Assembly (NCBI GenBank): GCA_963971225.1
Contig: OZ020269.1
Span: forward strand, 34,803,264-34,867,263
Origin: Melieria omissa
Lineage: Eukaryota > Arthropoda > Insecta > Diptera > Ulidiidae
Reading direction: 5' to 3'
Length of the DNA: 64,000 nt
Positions 9,936 to 19,916 of this stretch are shown here, piece after piece (within the stretch, counting starts at the first letter, position 1; each line of letters opens with the position of its first letter). A program made the translations under genes and the position numbers. A model generated the notes under the pieces. The model saw nothing but the letters and a program-made list of their open reading frames with translations, was not told the DNA's origin and ran no database searches.

Positions 9936-12191
9936 ATGCAAGTTACTGGGTGCTCAAATAAGCTGGGCAGGTTATTGGACCTAGTTTTTATAAGTAATAA
10001 TCTTTGCTTTTCAGTGAATGAAGCAGCTTTTCCAATTTCTTCATCTGATATTCATCATATACAGCTCTCAATTTGCCTAAAATTCTATAAATTTTTGCCT
10101 CTTGGAGTTGCACGCACTGAACTTCGCAGGTTTAACTATAAGTTGTGCGACTTTGATCTCATAAGTGGTTTAATAAATGATATCGATTGGGATACTGAGT
10201 TTCAGTGTCTCAAGGTTAATGGCTGTTTCGAATTCTTCAAAAATAAACTAGCTGAAATTTGCAATGAAAACATTCCGTGTATTAGGGATAAAATTTATAA
10301 ATTACCATGGCATACACACGAGCTTAAAAGGCTTAAAAATCTAAGAAATAAGTTTTATAAAAAATATGTATCAACAAGTAGCATTGTTCACTTTACTAAT
10401 TATAAGTACTATATGAAAGAATTTAATATTCTCGACAAGGCTCTCTATAAAAGATATGTGTTGAGGTTTGAAACTAATATTAAAAATAACCCCAAGGAGT
10501 TTTGGCGTTATGTTAATTCGAAAAAGAAAAGCTCTAATATTCCTACCTCGATGTTTTTGGGGACGAAGATCTCTAATAGTGCACTTGAAACCGCTAACCT
10601 TTTTTCTGAATTCTTTGAATCAAACTTTGAAAAAGGTAATGATTGTTCTTCTGCTACAAATGAAACTTTTCATTCCTTTGACTTTGGGTCGTTGACCCTG
10701 TCTAAGGATGATGTAATCTTAGGCATCTCGAATTTAAAATTAACGAAGAAACCGGATCTTGACGGGATTTCCTCGTTTCTTCTTAAAAAATGCTGCAACG
10801 CAGTTGCTAAGCCGCTGCAGGTAATATTTAATAAGTCCCTTGAGTCTGGGATTTTCATAGATGCCTGGAAGAAGTCATTTATAACCCCTATCTTTAAATC
10901 TGGAAATAAAAACAATGTTGCGAATTACAGACCAATAACGAAGCTAACGACGACTAGTAAACTCTTTGAGTGCACTGTCAACTCCAAAATATCTTTTGCA
11001 GTAAAACACTTAATCTCGCCATCTCAGCACGGGTTTGTCGCGGGTCGTTCAACTATAACAAACCTTACACTGTTTTCCGAGTATTGCATATCTGCCTTTC
11101 AGGAAGGATATCAAGTTGATGCGATTTACACCGACTTTTCGAAAGCGTTTGATAAGGTGTCGCACGCGGTTTTGATCAAAAAATTATCAAATTTGGGGTT
11201 TCACTCTAGTATGCTATCATGGTTTATATCGTATCTTAAAAATAGAGAAAGTTTTGTTAGTATTGAAAATGTCAACTCTCGACCATTTGTAGCAACTTCT
11301 GGTGTACCACAAGGCAGTATCCTTGGTCCACTGTTGTTCATTCTTTTTATCAATGATATTTCATACGACGTCAGAAATTCTCAGTGCCTTTTGTTTGCCG
11401 ATGACTTAAAGCTTTACACTAAAGTTAAGGATTTTTCGAACGTTTCTAATTTACAGTCGGATATAAACTCAATCGTTCGTTGGTGTGTTAAAAACCAACT
11501 ACAACTTAATGTTTCAAAGTGTCACTTTGCCACTTTCTCGAAGTCAACCAATCCTTTAAACACTTCGTATTCCCTGGCAAACTCCCCGCTTGGTCGAATC
11601 ATGGAAGTTAAAGACCTTGGGGTAATTTTTGATTCTAAATTCAGCTTTGTACCCCACTTGAATTACATCATACCTAAAGCCTACTCCTTGCTAGCGTTCA
11701 TTCGCCGTAATGGTGCGGAATTCTCTGATCCATACACGCTTAAGTCGCTTTATACAAGTCTGGTTCGTTCTAGGCTAGAATATGGTTCTTTCATATGGAA
11801 TCCATTTTATGCATCTCATGTCTCACGAATTGAACGAATCCAAAAGTCGTTTGTTCGCTTCGCTCTGAAGTCTCTCAGGTTCACAGATCCTTTACCATCC
11901 TATGAGGCACGTTGCAAGCTAATTGACCTAAAGTCTCTGGAAAACAGAAGAGCAACCTTGGTGTTCGTTTCTGACATCGTGGTGGGAAGGGTTGACTGCC
12001 CGTCTTTGCTGCAGTTAATTAACTTCAATGTTCCTTCAAGAGCGCTACGACAGGCAGGCACATTCTACTTAAGCACTTGCCGAGCTAATTATGCTTTAAA
12101 CTCCCCTTTATACAGAGCTTTAAACGTGTATAACACTGTATCATCTAAATTCAAGTTAGACTTGTTTCTTTCAAAAGATGTTTTTAAAAAT
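9936..12191 (+). CDS. LINE ORF2 protein: end of endonuclease and reverse transcriptase
   Basis: The uninterrupted frame of about 752 codons encodes a Jockey-superfamily reverse transcriptase, which primes reverse transcription of LINE RNA at nicked chromosomal DNA. Landmarks are the NYRPITKL block (about residue 329), the DFSKAFDKV motif A, the SGVPQGSILGPLLF motif B and the catalytic FADD box (about residue 490), all with the acidic residues kept. A C-terminal thumb-like region follows. The GTG/ATG start here is not the true one: the endonuclease is cut off and frameshifted just upstream. The frame runs into the BEL LTR for 17 codons ending at 12242. Across the empty site it would instead stop at 17586. 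The catalytic core looks intact, so this copy is fairly young. Confidence 0.8.
12187..12191. repeat. 5-bp target duplication AAAAT, left copy
   Basis: AAAAT at 12187-12191 abuts the 5' LTR and is repeated at 17561-17565 next to the 3' LTR. A 5-bp duplication is usual for BEL/Pao elements. Confidence 0.85.
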
Positions 12192-12437
12192 TGGCTAAAT
12201 GAGTGCTGTGAATGTTCAGTGATCTGTCGATCCCACCACTAATCCCTTCCTTTCCTTATCCTCTTGTACTCATGTTTCCCCCTATTTTCTGCTCCCCGGC
12301 TTCGGCCGTCTGTATCGTTTAATGTTTCATGTATTCTTTGTATCACTCGTCTTTCACCCGTCTCTCAATAAAGACAACTAAAGACCGAAAACCCCGTGTA
12401 TTTTATTTAACCCGCTCCGCCGCGATACGCATAAACA
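12192..12437 (+). repeat. 5' LTR of BEL/Pao element, 246 bp
   Basis: It begins TGGCTAAATG and ends CGCATAAACA, keeping the TG...CA termini. It is identical, base for base by eye, to the 3' LTR at 17315-17560. It contains AATAAA near 12367, a likely polyadenylation signal. Confidence 0.95.
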
Positions 12438-12452
12438 TGGTCCTTCGAGCCG
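12438..12452 (+). promoter_or_regulatory. Primer-binding site of the BEL element
   Basis: TGGTCCTTCGAGCCG follows the LTR without a gap. It begins with TGG, the complement of a tRNA 3' CCA, as expected for minus-strand priming. I did not identify the primer tRNA. Confidence 0.65.
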
Positions 12453-14293
12453 CTCGCGATAGAACCGACGCGGTAAACAAACGTTTTTAAAATAAAAAAC
12501 AAATTAAAATACAAGACAATCGAACATAGTGAAAAGTGAAAGAAGACACTCACAGCAAAAACCAAATACAAAGAGTGACAACTCAACAAACTAAAAACAT
12601 TAACAAACAAATTTAAACTACAAACCGTGAAAAGTGGAAAAAAAACACATAGTCTCATAACAACAAACAAACAATTTACAAAACAGTGAAAACAAATCAG
12701 CTAGTACAAACAGTGACACGACGATTACCAAGTGAACGAAACAAAAGTGTACCTACAACAATTAAAATAGTGCACGAATTGCAGAAATTAAAACCCAAAA
12801 CGCACAAAACATTGAACAGTGCAGTGACACACGAAAGAAGGGCAGCAGAATTAACAACAACAAACACACTCACAACAGAATACAGAGCAGACGAAGAGGG
12901 CAGAAACAACTGCAAACAACAACAGCCAACAACATAGCAGCGCACAAACGGCGGACAAACAACAGCAAGAACAGCACAGTACAACACAGGAGCGGACACT
13001 CAGCTACAAAGGAGATTCCCATTCCCGGGCACTGGGCCCCCTCATAAGATAAGCCCGAAAATTTTTAATAAAAATAACATTGCACATACACTAACACAAA
13101 CATATATTTCCAAAAAAATATATATATATATATTTATACCCATTCCCCAAAAATCCAGTTCAAAAATTATACTGGTATCTACCCCGCCACAGCCCGCTTC
13201 TCGTGTACACGTAGCTTGTACACATACAAAATAGCGCAGTGCAGTAAGCAATCCCGCTGCTGCACATAATTTTGCGCTTTTTGTGTTCACATTTCCCTTT
13301 GTGCGACCTACGCAGGCAAAGCAGCAAAAACTCTCGCTGCAGCCTGCTTCGCACTAATTTTCTAATCTTCACATTTCCCCTTCTCTTGCTTTGTACATAC
13401 CGCAGATCAGCAGCGACCACTCCAGCTGTTGATCTCGCGCTCTCCCACCTGTGCATATTTTCGCGTTTCGCTTTGTGCGATATACGCACGCACAAGCAGC
13501 AAGCACTCCCGCTGCTGCCACCAAGTGCGATTACATATTCTTACTTCTGCCTAAGCATTTTTCCACTCTCGCTAGCAGAAGTAAATAAACAAGCACAGTG
13601 GGACGAGTTACTCATTTTCTGCAGCATATTGAAAAATTTTCTAGGACTTCGAAAATTTTCAATAGTGCTGCACATACTCATTCACTGCACATTCGCTGCC
13701 ACCCAAAGTGCATACAGTGGGACAAATATCCCCCACTCGCACACAAAACTTACAACATTTTACATTTAATACAAATAATCACATACACATATATATATAC
13801 AAATACATATATTTATACACACATATATATATATATACACACACAAATTTATACACATACACATACATACGTGTATATTCACACACATTCACATTCCCAA
13901 ACAAAAAAATTCACTTTTTCACAAATAAAAACACATTTAATATACATTTGACTACACATTTGTTATATTATAATAATTTTAACATACATTCCCAATTCCC
14001 ACATACATACACATTTCTATTTACTACCCATTCACATTCAAAAATTTTGTTTGTTCCCATATATACATATTTATACATATATATTTCCCTACGCGTTTGC
14101 ACATATACGGGTGTAACCTCTTTTGCTCGACTAGAAATACAAATTCGTTTTAACGAATTGCCCCATTCTCAACTCTTCCCATTTTCAAATATCGTTCGCG
14201 CGGACGCGGTAAGACTACACGTCTATTTCCCCAAAACCCTACACACATATATTTATTTAAACTTTTTATCCTTTGTCGAGCTTTTAAAACAAA
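12453..14293. other. Untranslated leader of the BEL element
   Basis: This is 1.84 kb of A/C-rich, repetitive sequence with TA and CA microsatellite runs (13115-13135, 13780-13870). Open frames across it, such as 13272-13769 and 13708-14304, reflect low-complexity composition and carry no domain. It would contain any packaging signal. Confidence 0.6.
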
Positions 14294-16798
14294 ATGCCTG
14301 TTGAACGATCACCCAAACGACAACTTGTCACAATGGAGACTCCTTCCTCCAGATCTGCAAAGTCAGCCAATGCACGTTTGACAGTTCCTGTCACTCGGGA
14401 GCCACCAAACACTCGCTCCAAACTCTCTAGTCCGAAAGCAACCGATCCCAGTGTTGCCAAATTTATTTTCGAGTCCGATAGACTCGTGCAATTATGCACA
14501 AAATTTTCATCGGCTCCCATTGAGGATTTGACCAAATCCCTGGTCCAAATTAAGCAAAAAAATTTGCAAGCCCAATGGGAGAGGCTTATGTGCGCACATG
14601 AGGCAGTCTTTATTGCTGAAGACAACAGCCAGCCCGACGGTTTCAAAGAGTCGGCTAGGCAAAAAATCGACGCCTGCACAGACCAGTACGAGTTGTGCAT
14701 GGCTCAGATGTCGGACATCATTGAGATGCTCCAAACTCAGTCCCCCCAGCCCGCTGCGCATATGGAACCGGTTCGACCCCTAGAACCAGCAAATACCCCC
14801 TTCATTTGCCTACAAGTTCCGCCTTGTGATACCGAAACCTTTTTCGGGGGCTATGAGCAATGGCCGTCCTTTCGGGACATGTTTACCGCGGTTTATATCA
14901 ACCACCCCCAGCTCACTCCAGCCCAAAAATTGTATCACCTCCGATACAAGACGCAAGGTAAAGCCGGTGCTATTGTTAAGCAATATGCATTAACCGATGA
15001 GAATTTCGGACTCGCGTGGGAAGCTTTAAAATCACGCTTCGAAAACAAACGCATGCTCATTGATACACAAATCAGATCCCTTTTAAATATCGCTCCTGCC
15101 CACACTGAAGATAGTGAGGCACTTCAGCGGATCCAAAACACAATAAACAATTGTCTGTCTGTTCTCAATACTCAGGCCGTGGACACTGACAAGTGGGATC
15201 CGCTATTGGTTTACATATGTTGTACCAAATTGCCCCAAGAGACACTTGCTCTATGGGAGCAATCATTGACATCCCGGAAGGATCTGCCACCCTGGTCGCA
15301 AATGGATGAGTTCCTGACCGGCAGATATGAGGTACTTGAACGGTTGCAAAGTATTCGCCTTTCTAAGCCGAAACCGTCTCAACCTTCGACTTCCAATGTC
15401 CTCCCAAATCGGCCACACAAATCCCTAAATTATCACACTCAAGTGAAAAGGGACTTCGCGTGCAAACTCTGCAACGCAAATCATCCCATACGGACTTGCC
15501 AGAGCTTCAAAAGACTCACCCCCCAGAGTCGACTTAAATACGTTAAGAAGCACAATCTTTGCGTGAATTGTCTTGCTACATCACATCTCACTAAAAATTG
15601 TACAAGCAATTTTACGTGCGTATATTGCCAGGTGAAGCACCATTCCATGCTTCATTTCCCTAAAGGCAATGCGCAACCCTCTCATACTCCTAACTGGTCA
15701 CATTCGACCACTCCACAGGTCGCAACAGCTCCAAAACGAACGCACAACAACTCTGCTACTCATTCTCCCCTTTCGGATGCGCAACCCCGCACATCGTCCA
15801 GGCAAAGTACGCCCAAAGTACAAGCCCTACGCTCTAATAATGGCACCCAATCCCTTCTGCCTACGGCACTGGTGTCTATTGAGCACGCAGGAAAGTTGTT
15901 CAAAGTTCGAGCGTTGATCGACCAAGCCTCTCAGCGTACCTTCATTTCCTCGAAGGTCCAGAAACGCCTCAAATTGCCAATCGAGAAATCCCCCTTCCAA
16001 ATCTCGGGCATGGGCGGTCAGGTTGTGCAAAATGCCAATCATACATGCTTCTTGACATTGGCAGTCCCTCAAACTAGCACGAAACTCCCCGTGCAAGCTA
16101 TCGTGCTCCAAGAGCTTACGAAATTGCTCCCACCTCATCACATACACCCCCCTAATATGAAACATATCGCCATGCTAGAACTCGCTGATCCAAACCCCTT
16201 CGAGACAGCGCAGATCGATTTAGTGATTGGCAGTGATCTCATCCCGCAGATCATGCTCGAAGGTATCCACCGAAATGTATGTGGCAGCTTACTTGCTCAG
16301 CATACAATATTCGGTTGGGTATTAAGCGGTCCAGTACCCCCTTCGCATTTGACATGTGCCACAGACGTATCAAAACGCCATATGCATACTGGATCCGCCC
16401 TTCGAAAAAATCTTCCTGCCCTAAAGGAAGCTCTTTCGCAAGTGATTGCCGCCCTCAATCCCGCAGGGTTTCCACCTCAGGAAAGAATGGAAAGTCACTT
16501 CGAGCCCACCACTCCTGCAAACTCATGCTCAAACCGGCAAATTTCCCCCTTAGTTGCCAAACGTTTCGACCCCGCAGGAGGGCTTTCGCCTCCAATGAAG
16601 GCTCCCAAAAGGGTTCGACAAGAGCGTTGGCATGACGCCACTCGTTCTACACCCTCATCAATTGACGGATATTGCATTTCCCCGCAGTTCCTCATTGCAC
16701 AAACTCCAGCCCGGGTCCAAAAAGAGGACAGTCGCCACTCCAGTGCGGCTTGCTCCAAACGCTGCCAATCCCGCAGGCGTCGGACTGATCGGGTCTAA
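14294..16798 (+). CDS. BEL/Pao Gag-protease polyprotein, truncated before RT
   Basis: The 834-codon frame starts with MPVERSPKR. Residues about 175-330 form the DUF1759 Gag domain common in BEL elements (FFGGYEQWPSFRDMF, then LRYKTQGKA). Cysteine/histidine-rich zinc knuckles follow at about 389-455. A DUF1758-type retropepsin region lies at about 520-680, with the catalytic loop read as ALIDQAS near residue 540 and the C-terminal FGWVLSGPVP signature at about 675. After about residue 720 the frame no longer looks like pol and drifts into fragments, marking the internal deletion. AATCCCGCAGG recurs at about 16455 and 16763, a possible deletion microhomology. Gag would form particles and the protease would process it. 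Confidence 0.85.
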   Translation: MPVERSPKRQLVTMETPSSRSAKSANARLTVPVTREPPNTRSKLSSPKATDPSVAKFIFESDRLVQLCTKFSSAPIEDLTKSLVQIKQKNLQAQWERLMCAHEAVFIAEDNSQPDGFKESARQKIDACTDQYELCMAQMSDIIEMLQTQSPQPAAHMEPVRPLEPANTPFICLQVPPCDTETFFGGYEQWPSFRDMFTAVYINHPQLTPAQKLYHLRYKTQGKAGAIVKQYALTDENFGLAWEALKSRFENKRMLIDTQIRSLLNIAPAHTEDSEALQRIQNTINNCLSVLNTQAVDTDKWDPLLVYICCTKLPQETLALWEQSLTSRKDLPPWSQMDEFLTGRYEVLERLQSIRLSKPKPSQPSTSNVLPNRPHKSLNYHTQVKRDFACKLCNANHPIRTCQSFKRLTPQSRLKYVKKHNLCVNCLATSHLTKNCTSNFTCVYCQVKHHSMLHFPKGNAQPSHTPNWSHSTTPQVATAPKRTHNNSATHSPLSDAQPRTSSRQSTPKVQALRSNNGTQSLLPTALVSIEHAGKLFKVRALIDQASQRTFISSKVQKRLKLPIEKSPFQISGMGGQVVQNANHTCFLTLAVPQTSTKLPVQAIVLQELTKLLPPHHIHPPNMKHIAMLELADPNPFETAQIDLVIGSDLIPQIMLEGIHRNVCGSLLAQHTIFGWVLSGPVPPSHLTCATDVSKRHMHTGSALRKNLPALKEALSQVIAALNPAGFPPQERMESHFEPTTPANSCSNRQISPLVAKRFDPAGGLSPPMKAPKRVRQERWHDATRSTPSSIDGYCISPQFLIAQTPARVQKEDSRHSSAACSKRCQSRRRRTDRV

Positions 16799-17314
16799 AC
16801 TCCACGATCTACAAGATCTCCCTCTTGGGGTGGAGCGGCTCCAGCAATGCCCATGCTCACACAGTTCCAACTCCGGATCAAAGAGCCACCCTCTCGAAGA
16901 GCAAACCGAAATTCTCGTTCGGTTATCCTGCCTCTCTCGAGCCCTACGAGCATACAATTATCCATTTATCATATCAATTTAAGATAACTAGTCTCATATT
17001 CTCCCAGCTGTAGCTTAAGCGAACCCCGCAGCTCAGCCATGTTTTCTCATTCCCATGATGTCGCCCCAATACTGTAATTTCAAATCATCTGACATCTACC
17101 TCCTTTGCAGATCGTACCGCAGTTTATACCGCATGGCAGCAAGGCAGGTGCCTCCAAGACTGCTCCGCACGGGCCGATCCCACGCAAGGATCACCCTAAG
17201 CGCACTCACAGCCAGCCAGTCGTGAGCTGCACCACCACCAGCCAGACCTCAGCCGCGTCTTGGCCACCCTCCACCCGGACACAACTAAATTGCACTCTGC
17301 AATGGCGGCCGCGA
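16799..17314. other. Remnant of BEL pol/3' region
   Basis: Short disrupted frames only. The segment 17105-17314 leads into the 3' LTR and ends in GCGGCCGCGA, a purine-poor site where a polypurine tract would be expected. There is no RT, RNase H or integrase motif. Confidence 0.5.
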
Positions 17315-17560
17315 TGGCTAAATGAGTGCTGTGAATGTTCAGTGATCTGTCGATCCCACCACTAATCCCTTCCTTTCCTTATCCTCTTGTACTCATGTTT
17401 CCCCCTATTTTCTGCTCCCCGGCTTCGGCCGTCTGTATCGTTTAATGTTTCATGTATTCTTTGTATCACTCGTCTTTCACCCGTCTCTCAATAAAGACAA
17501 CTAAAGACCGAAAACCCCGTGTATTTTATTTAACCCGCTCCGCCGCGATACGCATAAACA
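17315..17560 (+). repeat. 3' LTR of BEL/Pao element, 246 bp
   Basis: Identical to the 5' LTR at 12192-12437 and followed by the second AAAAT target duplication at 17561-17565. Confidence 0.95.
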
Positions 17561-17565
17561 AAAAT

Positions 17566-17658
17566 GATCTAAAACATGTCCTCTAGTTTTAAGTTTAGTT
17601 TGTAATGTCTGTAAGAACAATCTGTTCATAGACTTAAATAAATAAATAAATAAATAAA
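17566..17658 (+). mobile_element. 3' end of the split LINE with (TAAA)n tail
   Basis: These bases continue the LINE frame from 12191 for seven codons including the stop at 17584-17586. A short 3' untranslated segment follows, then a tetranucleotide tail of about six TAAA units (17636-17658). Together with 9838-12191 they make up one insertion. Confidence 0.8.
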
Positions 17659-18291
17659 CCAGCACACTGTTTTTCTTGGACTTACCTGTTGCTCGTTTAT
17701 TGTTGGTTGGCTGAATTCAATAAAAAAACATGTAAATAATTAACACAGGGGTGACGCAACACGGCAAATGTGTATGGCGACACTGGTGAGCAGCGGTGAA
17801 TTGTTGGGATAAACAAACAGCAAACAATCGCACATCACTCGAGGTGCGTATTCGCATTCGGAGCGATTAGGGGCAATTAGCAGCAGAATAAAATCGGTGC
17901 GTCAAATAGGTTCAATGTTTTTTGTTCATTTGGTCATTATTAAAATAATTCTAAAAAACACTTTCAGTGACTACTTTTTGTTATGAAATTAAATACACTG
18001 CGTTAAGAAATGATAGCACCATGGACCTTTTGTATCATAACTTCCATGCTAATGATCGAAGAATGAAAAAACTTGGTCGAAATATCCATTGCATATATTT
18101 AAATAATGTCCCGCACCCAAAATTCCGAAATGTTCGATACAAAGGACAAAATGTGAATGTACATAAAAAAGTCACTTTCGCAAGCGTTAAGAAATGATAG
18201 CACCACTTACAATATTTTATTTTTGTACAGCCTTTGACTTTTTTGTCCAACTTCTATTGTCAAAACTAAAGAAGTGAAGAAGAAGTGAACG

Positions 18292-19539
18292 CAATGGGCA
18301 GAAAGGTGGAACTGGAATAAGACGAAAAAGCCGTCATAAGCGCTCTTAAGGGGGAAAGCCACGGTGACGAAAAAAATTGTTTCAAATCAAAGCTTATATA
18401 TTCACAAATATGTGTACAAAATTTCAAGTCAAAATTTCAAAAATTGACTAAGTTACAACGATTTTAAAATTTTAAAAGATACATGATTGCATTACGAGAG
18501 AAATGGACTCAAAACTTTAAACGCGTTTTTCTCGAAACGACTTTTTTTGAGCTGGCGGCATCAATAACTCGAACAATTATGAACCGATTTCTAATTTTTG
18601 TTTTTTTTGTTTTGTTCGTCTTAGCAGTGGTTAAGGTTAAGCGTAGCCGATTTGGAAAATTTTGTTTTTTACTATTTTTTAAACTGTCTCAAAACCAAAA
18701 AAACAAGGTCGAAAACATGGAAATATTTTCAATCGGTCGCCATTTTGTGAAAAATCAAAATAAAAAAAAACGGCTACGTACAAAGATAGCTACATTCATA
18801 CAGATTACAATAAAATTTTATTTTTGTTTTTCTGAGTACGGGTTTTTGAGAAATCGATGCCGCCATGGAGGGGGAATTTTTTTTCAAGCGCTACGGGATC
18901 ATCTCTATTGTTTAAACTATTTAATATTTTTTAATAAAAATTTGTGGAAATATTATTAGATGTCTGCTTAATAAAATAAAAAAACCCGATCCAAAAATTC
19001 CTATATTTACTCGGCCAAAAAAAATTTTTTAAATCACTATTTTTTGACCCGTCACAGTGGCTTTCCCCCTTAAAGATGAAGGTCTAACAAACCGCGAAAT
19101 TGGACGTCGGATTAGCCGTTGTCACACGGTAGTTGGCAAATTTTTGCGCAATCCCACAGCTTATGCAAATAAGAGAAGCTCAGGTCGTGCATGCGGTCTC
19201 TCCAAAGCGGATAGACGTATCATTTGTAGAGCTGCTTCTAATTCATCAAAGGACACGCGTCATTTAAGAAGCGAATTTTCACCACATGTGTCCTATGTTA
19301 CCTTCTGGAAGGCACTAAAGGATACTAAATTCCTAGAATATAAAACAATTACCAAAGCTCCTGCTCTAAAACGTACGCATATCGACAAACGAGCCGATGC
19401 GCACCAAACATGGTGCAGCGAGTGGGCATCGGTAAGCATAAGAAACAAAACTAAGCCTAGAAAATTAAATTTAAGCCTGATTTACCCTTCCAGATCATCT
19501 GGTCTGACGAAAAAAATTCAATCTAGATGGACCACATGA
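18292..19539 (+). pseudogene. Tc1-like transposase, broken
   Basis: The N-terminus starts near 18292 (MGRKVELE) and hits a TAA stop after eight codons. It continues in frame with DEKAVISAL to the TTAA insertion at 18346. Past the insertion it resumes from 19074 as DEGLTNREIGRRIS, the paired-type helix-turn-helix of Tc1 transposases, then a second HTH and a region leading to the first catalytic part near RADAHQTWCSEWAS. Later catalytic blocks, reading DEKN..WMDHMNFDITG.. around 19500-19560, are frameshifted. It is disrupted by a stop, an insertion and frameshifts and cannot be functional. Confidence 0.8.
18350..19069. mobile_element. TTAA-flanked DNA element (piggyBac- or Kolobok-like), 720 bp
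   Basis: TIRs GGGGGAAAGCCAC followed by GTGACG are present at both ends with one mismatch. TTAA lies immediately outside each end (18346-18349, 19070-19073). TTAA duplication marks the piggyBac and Kolobok superfamilies; the G-rich start does not decide between them. The interior is AT-rich. The 158-codon frame at 18483-18959 has no recognisable domain, so this is best treated as a non-autonomous copy. Confidence 0.82.
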
Positions 19540-19916
19540 ATTTCGACATTACTGGCATGATCTGCGCAAGGAACCGAGGCTTTTCTCAAAAAGGATTTTC
19601 AGTGGTGGATCATTAATGGTTTGGGCAGCATTTCAGCTTATGGAAAAGCATCCCTGGCATTTACTGATACACGCTTGAACTCTGCGCGGTATCAAGAGCT
19701 CCTTCAGGAACATCTTCTTCAATATATCGACAAGTGACAAAGTGACTTTTTTATGTAAATTCATAGTTTGTCCTTTGTATTGAACATTTCGGAATTTTGG
19801 GTGCGGGACATTATTTAAATATATGCAATGGATATTTCGACCAAGTTTTTCCATTCTTCGATCATTAGAGTGGAAGTTATGATACAAAAGGTGCTATCAT
19901 TTCTTAACATACTGTA

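Larger units (their letters stand above)
9838..12191 (+). mobile_element. Jockey-superfamily non-LTR retrotransposon, 5'-truncated, body upstream of the BEL insertion
   Basis: This is the main block of a LINE whose last about 95 bp lie beyond the BEL element, at 17566-17658. From about 9838 the reading frame gives the end of an endonuclease domain, with an SDIE...DSLLDL stretch. A frameshift near 9935 leads into the long reverse transcriptase frame. Upstream endonuclease sequence is missing, so the copy is 5'-truncated, as most LINEs are. Its 3' end is a (TAAA)n tail at 17636-17658. A related, shorter copy lies at 49966-50709. Confidence 0.8.
12192..17560 (+). mobile_element. BEL/Pao LTR retrotransposon, young but lacking RT, RNase H and integrase
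   Basis: The element has two identical 246-bp LTRs, TG...CA ends, a 5-bp AAAAT duplication, a primer-binding site directly after the 5' LTR and a BEL-type gag-protease frame. It totals 5369 bp, whereas complete BEL elements are usually larger, and no reverse transcriptase, RNase H or integrase motif appears between the protease end (about 16.35 kb) and the 3' LTR. It was therefore probably mobilised in trans by a full-length relative. The long leader, 12.45-14.29 kb, is low-complexity, CA/TA-rich and non-coding. The element sits inside the 3' end of the LINE ORF, so it is younger than the LINE. Confidence 0.92.
17996..19914 (+). mobile_element. Tc1-like transposon with long inverted repeats, interrupted by a TTAA element
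   Basis: The left end begins CACTGCGTTAAGAAATG and the right end, reverse complemented, CAGTATGTTAAGAAATG, with TA on both sides (17994-17995, 19915-19916). The inverted repeats run about 190 bp (left to about 18190, right from about 19735), as in long-TIR Tc1 relatives such as Minos or S elements. The left repeat carries a second copy of the terminal GCGTTAAGAAATGATAGCAC at about 18184, an IR/DR arrangement. Removing the nested element leaves about 1.2 kb with transposase remnants. Confidence 0.88.

Noticed and set aside
12192..12242. C-terminal 17 residues of the LINE protein (WLNECCECSVICRSHH)
   Set aside because: The same residues occur at 17314-17365 because both come from the BEL LTR; they are not native LINE sequence.
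13272..14304. Long overlapping + strand frames (165, 117 and 198 codons)
   Set aside because: They translate a CA/TA microsatellite-like leader in the BEL element (strings of Tyr, Ile, His, Thr) and have no domain.
18483..18959. 158-codon frame inside the TTAA element
   Set aside because: Phe/Lys-rich product of AT-rich DNA without transposase motifs.
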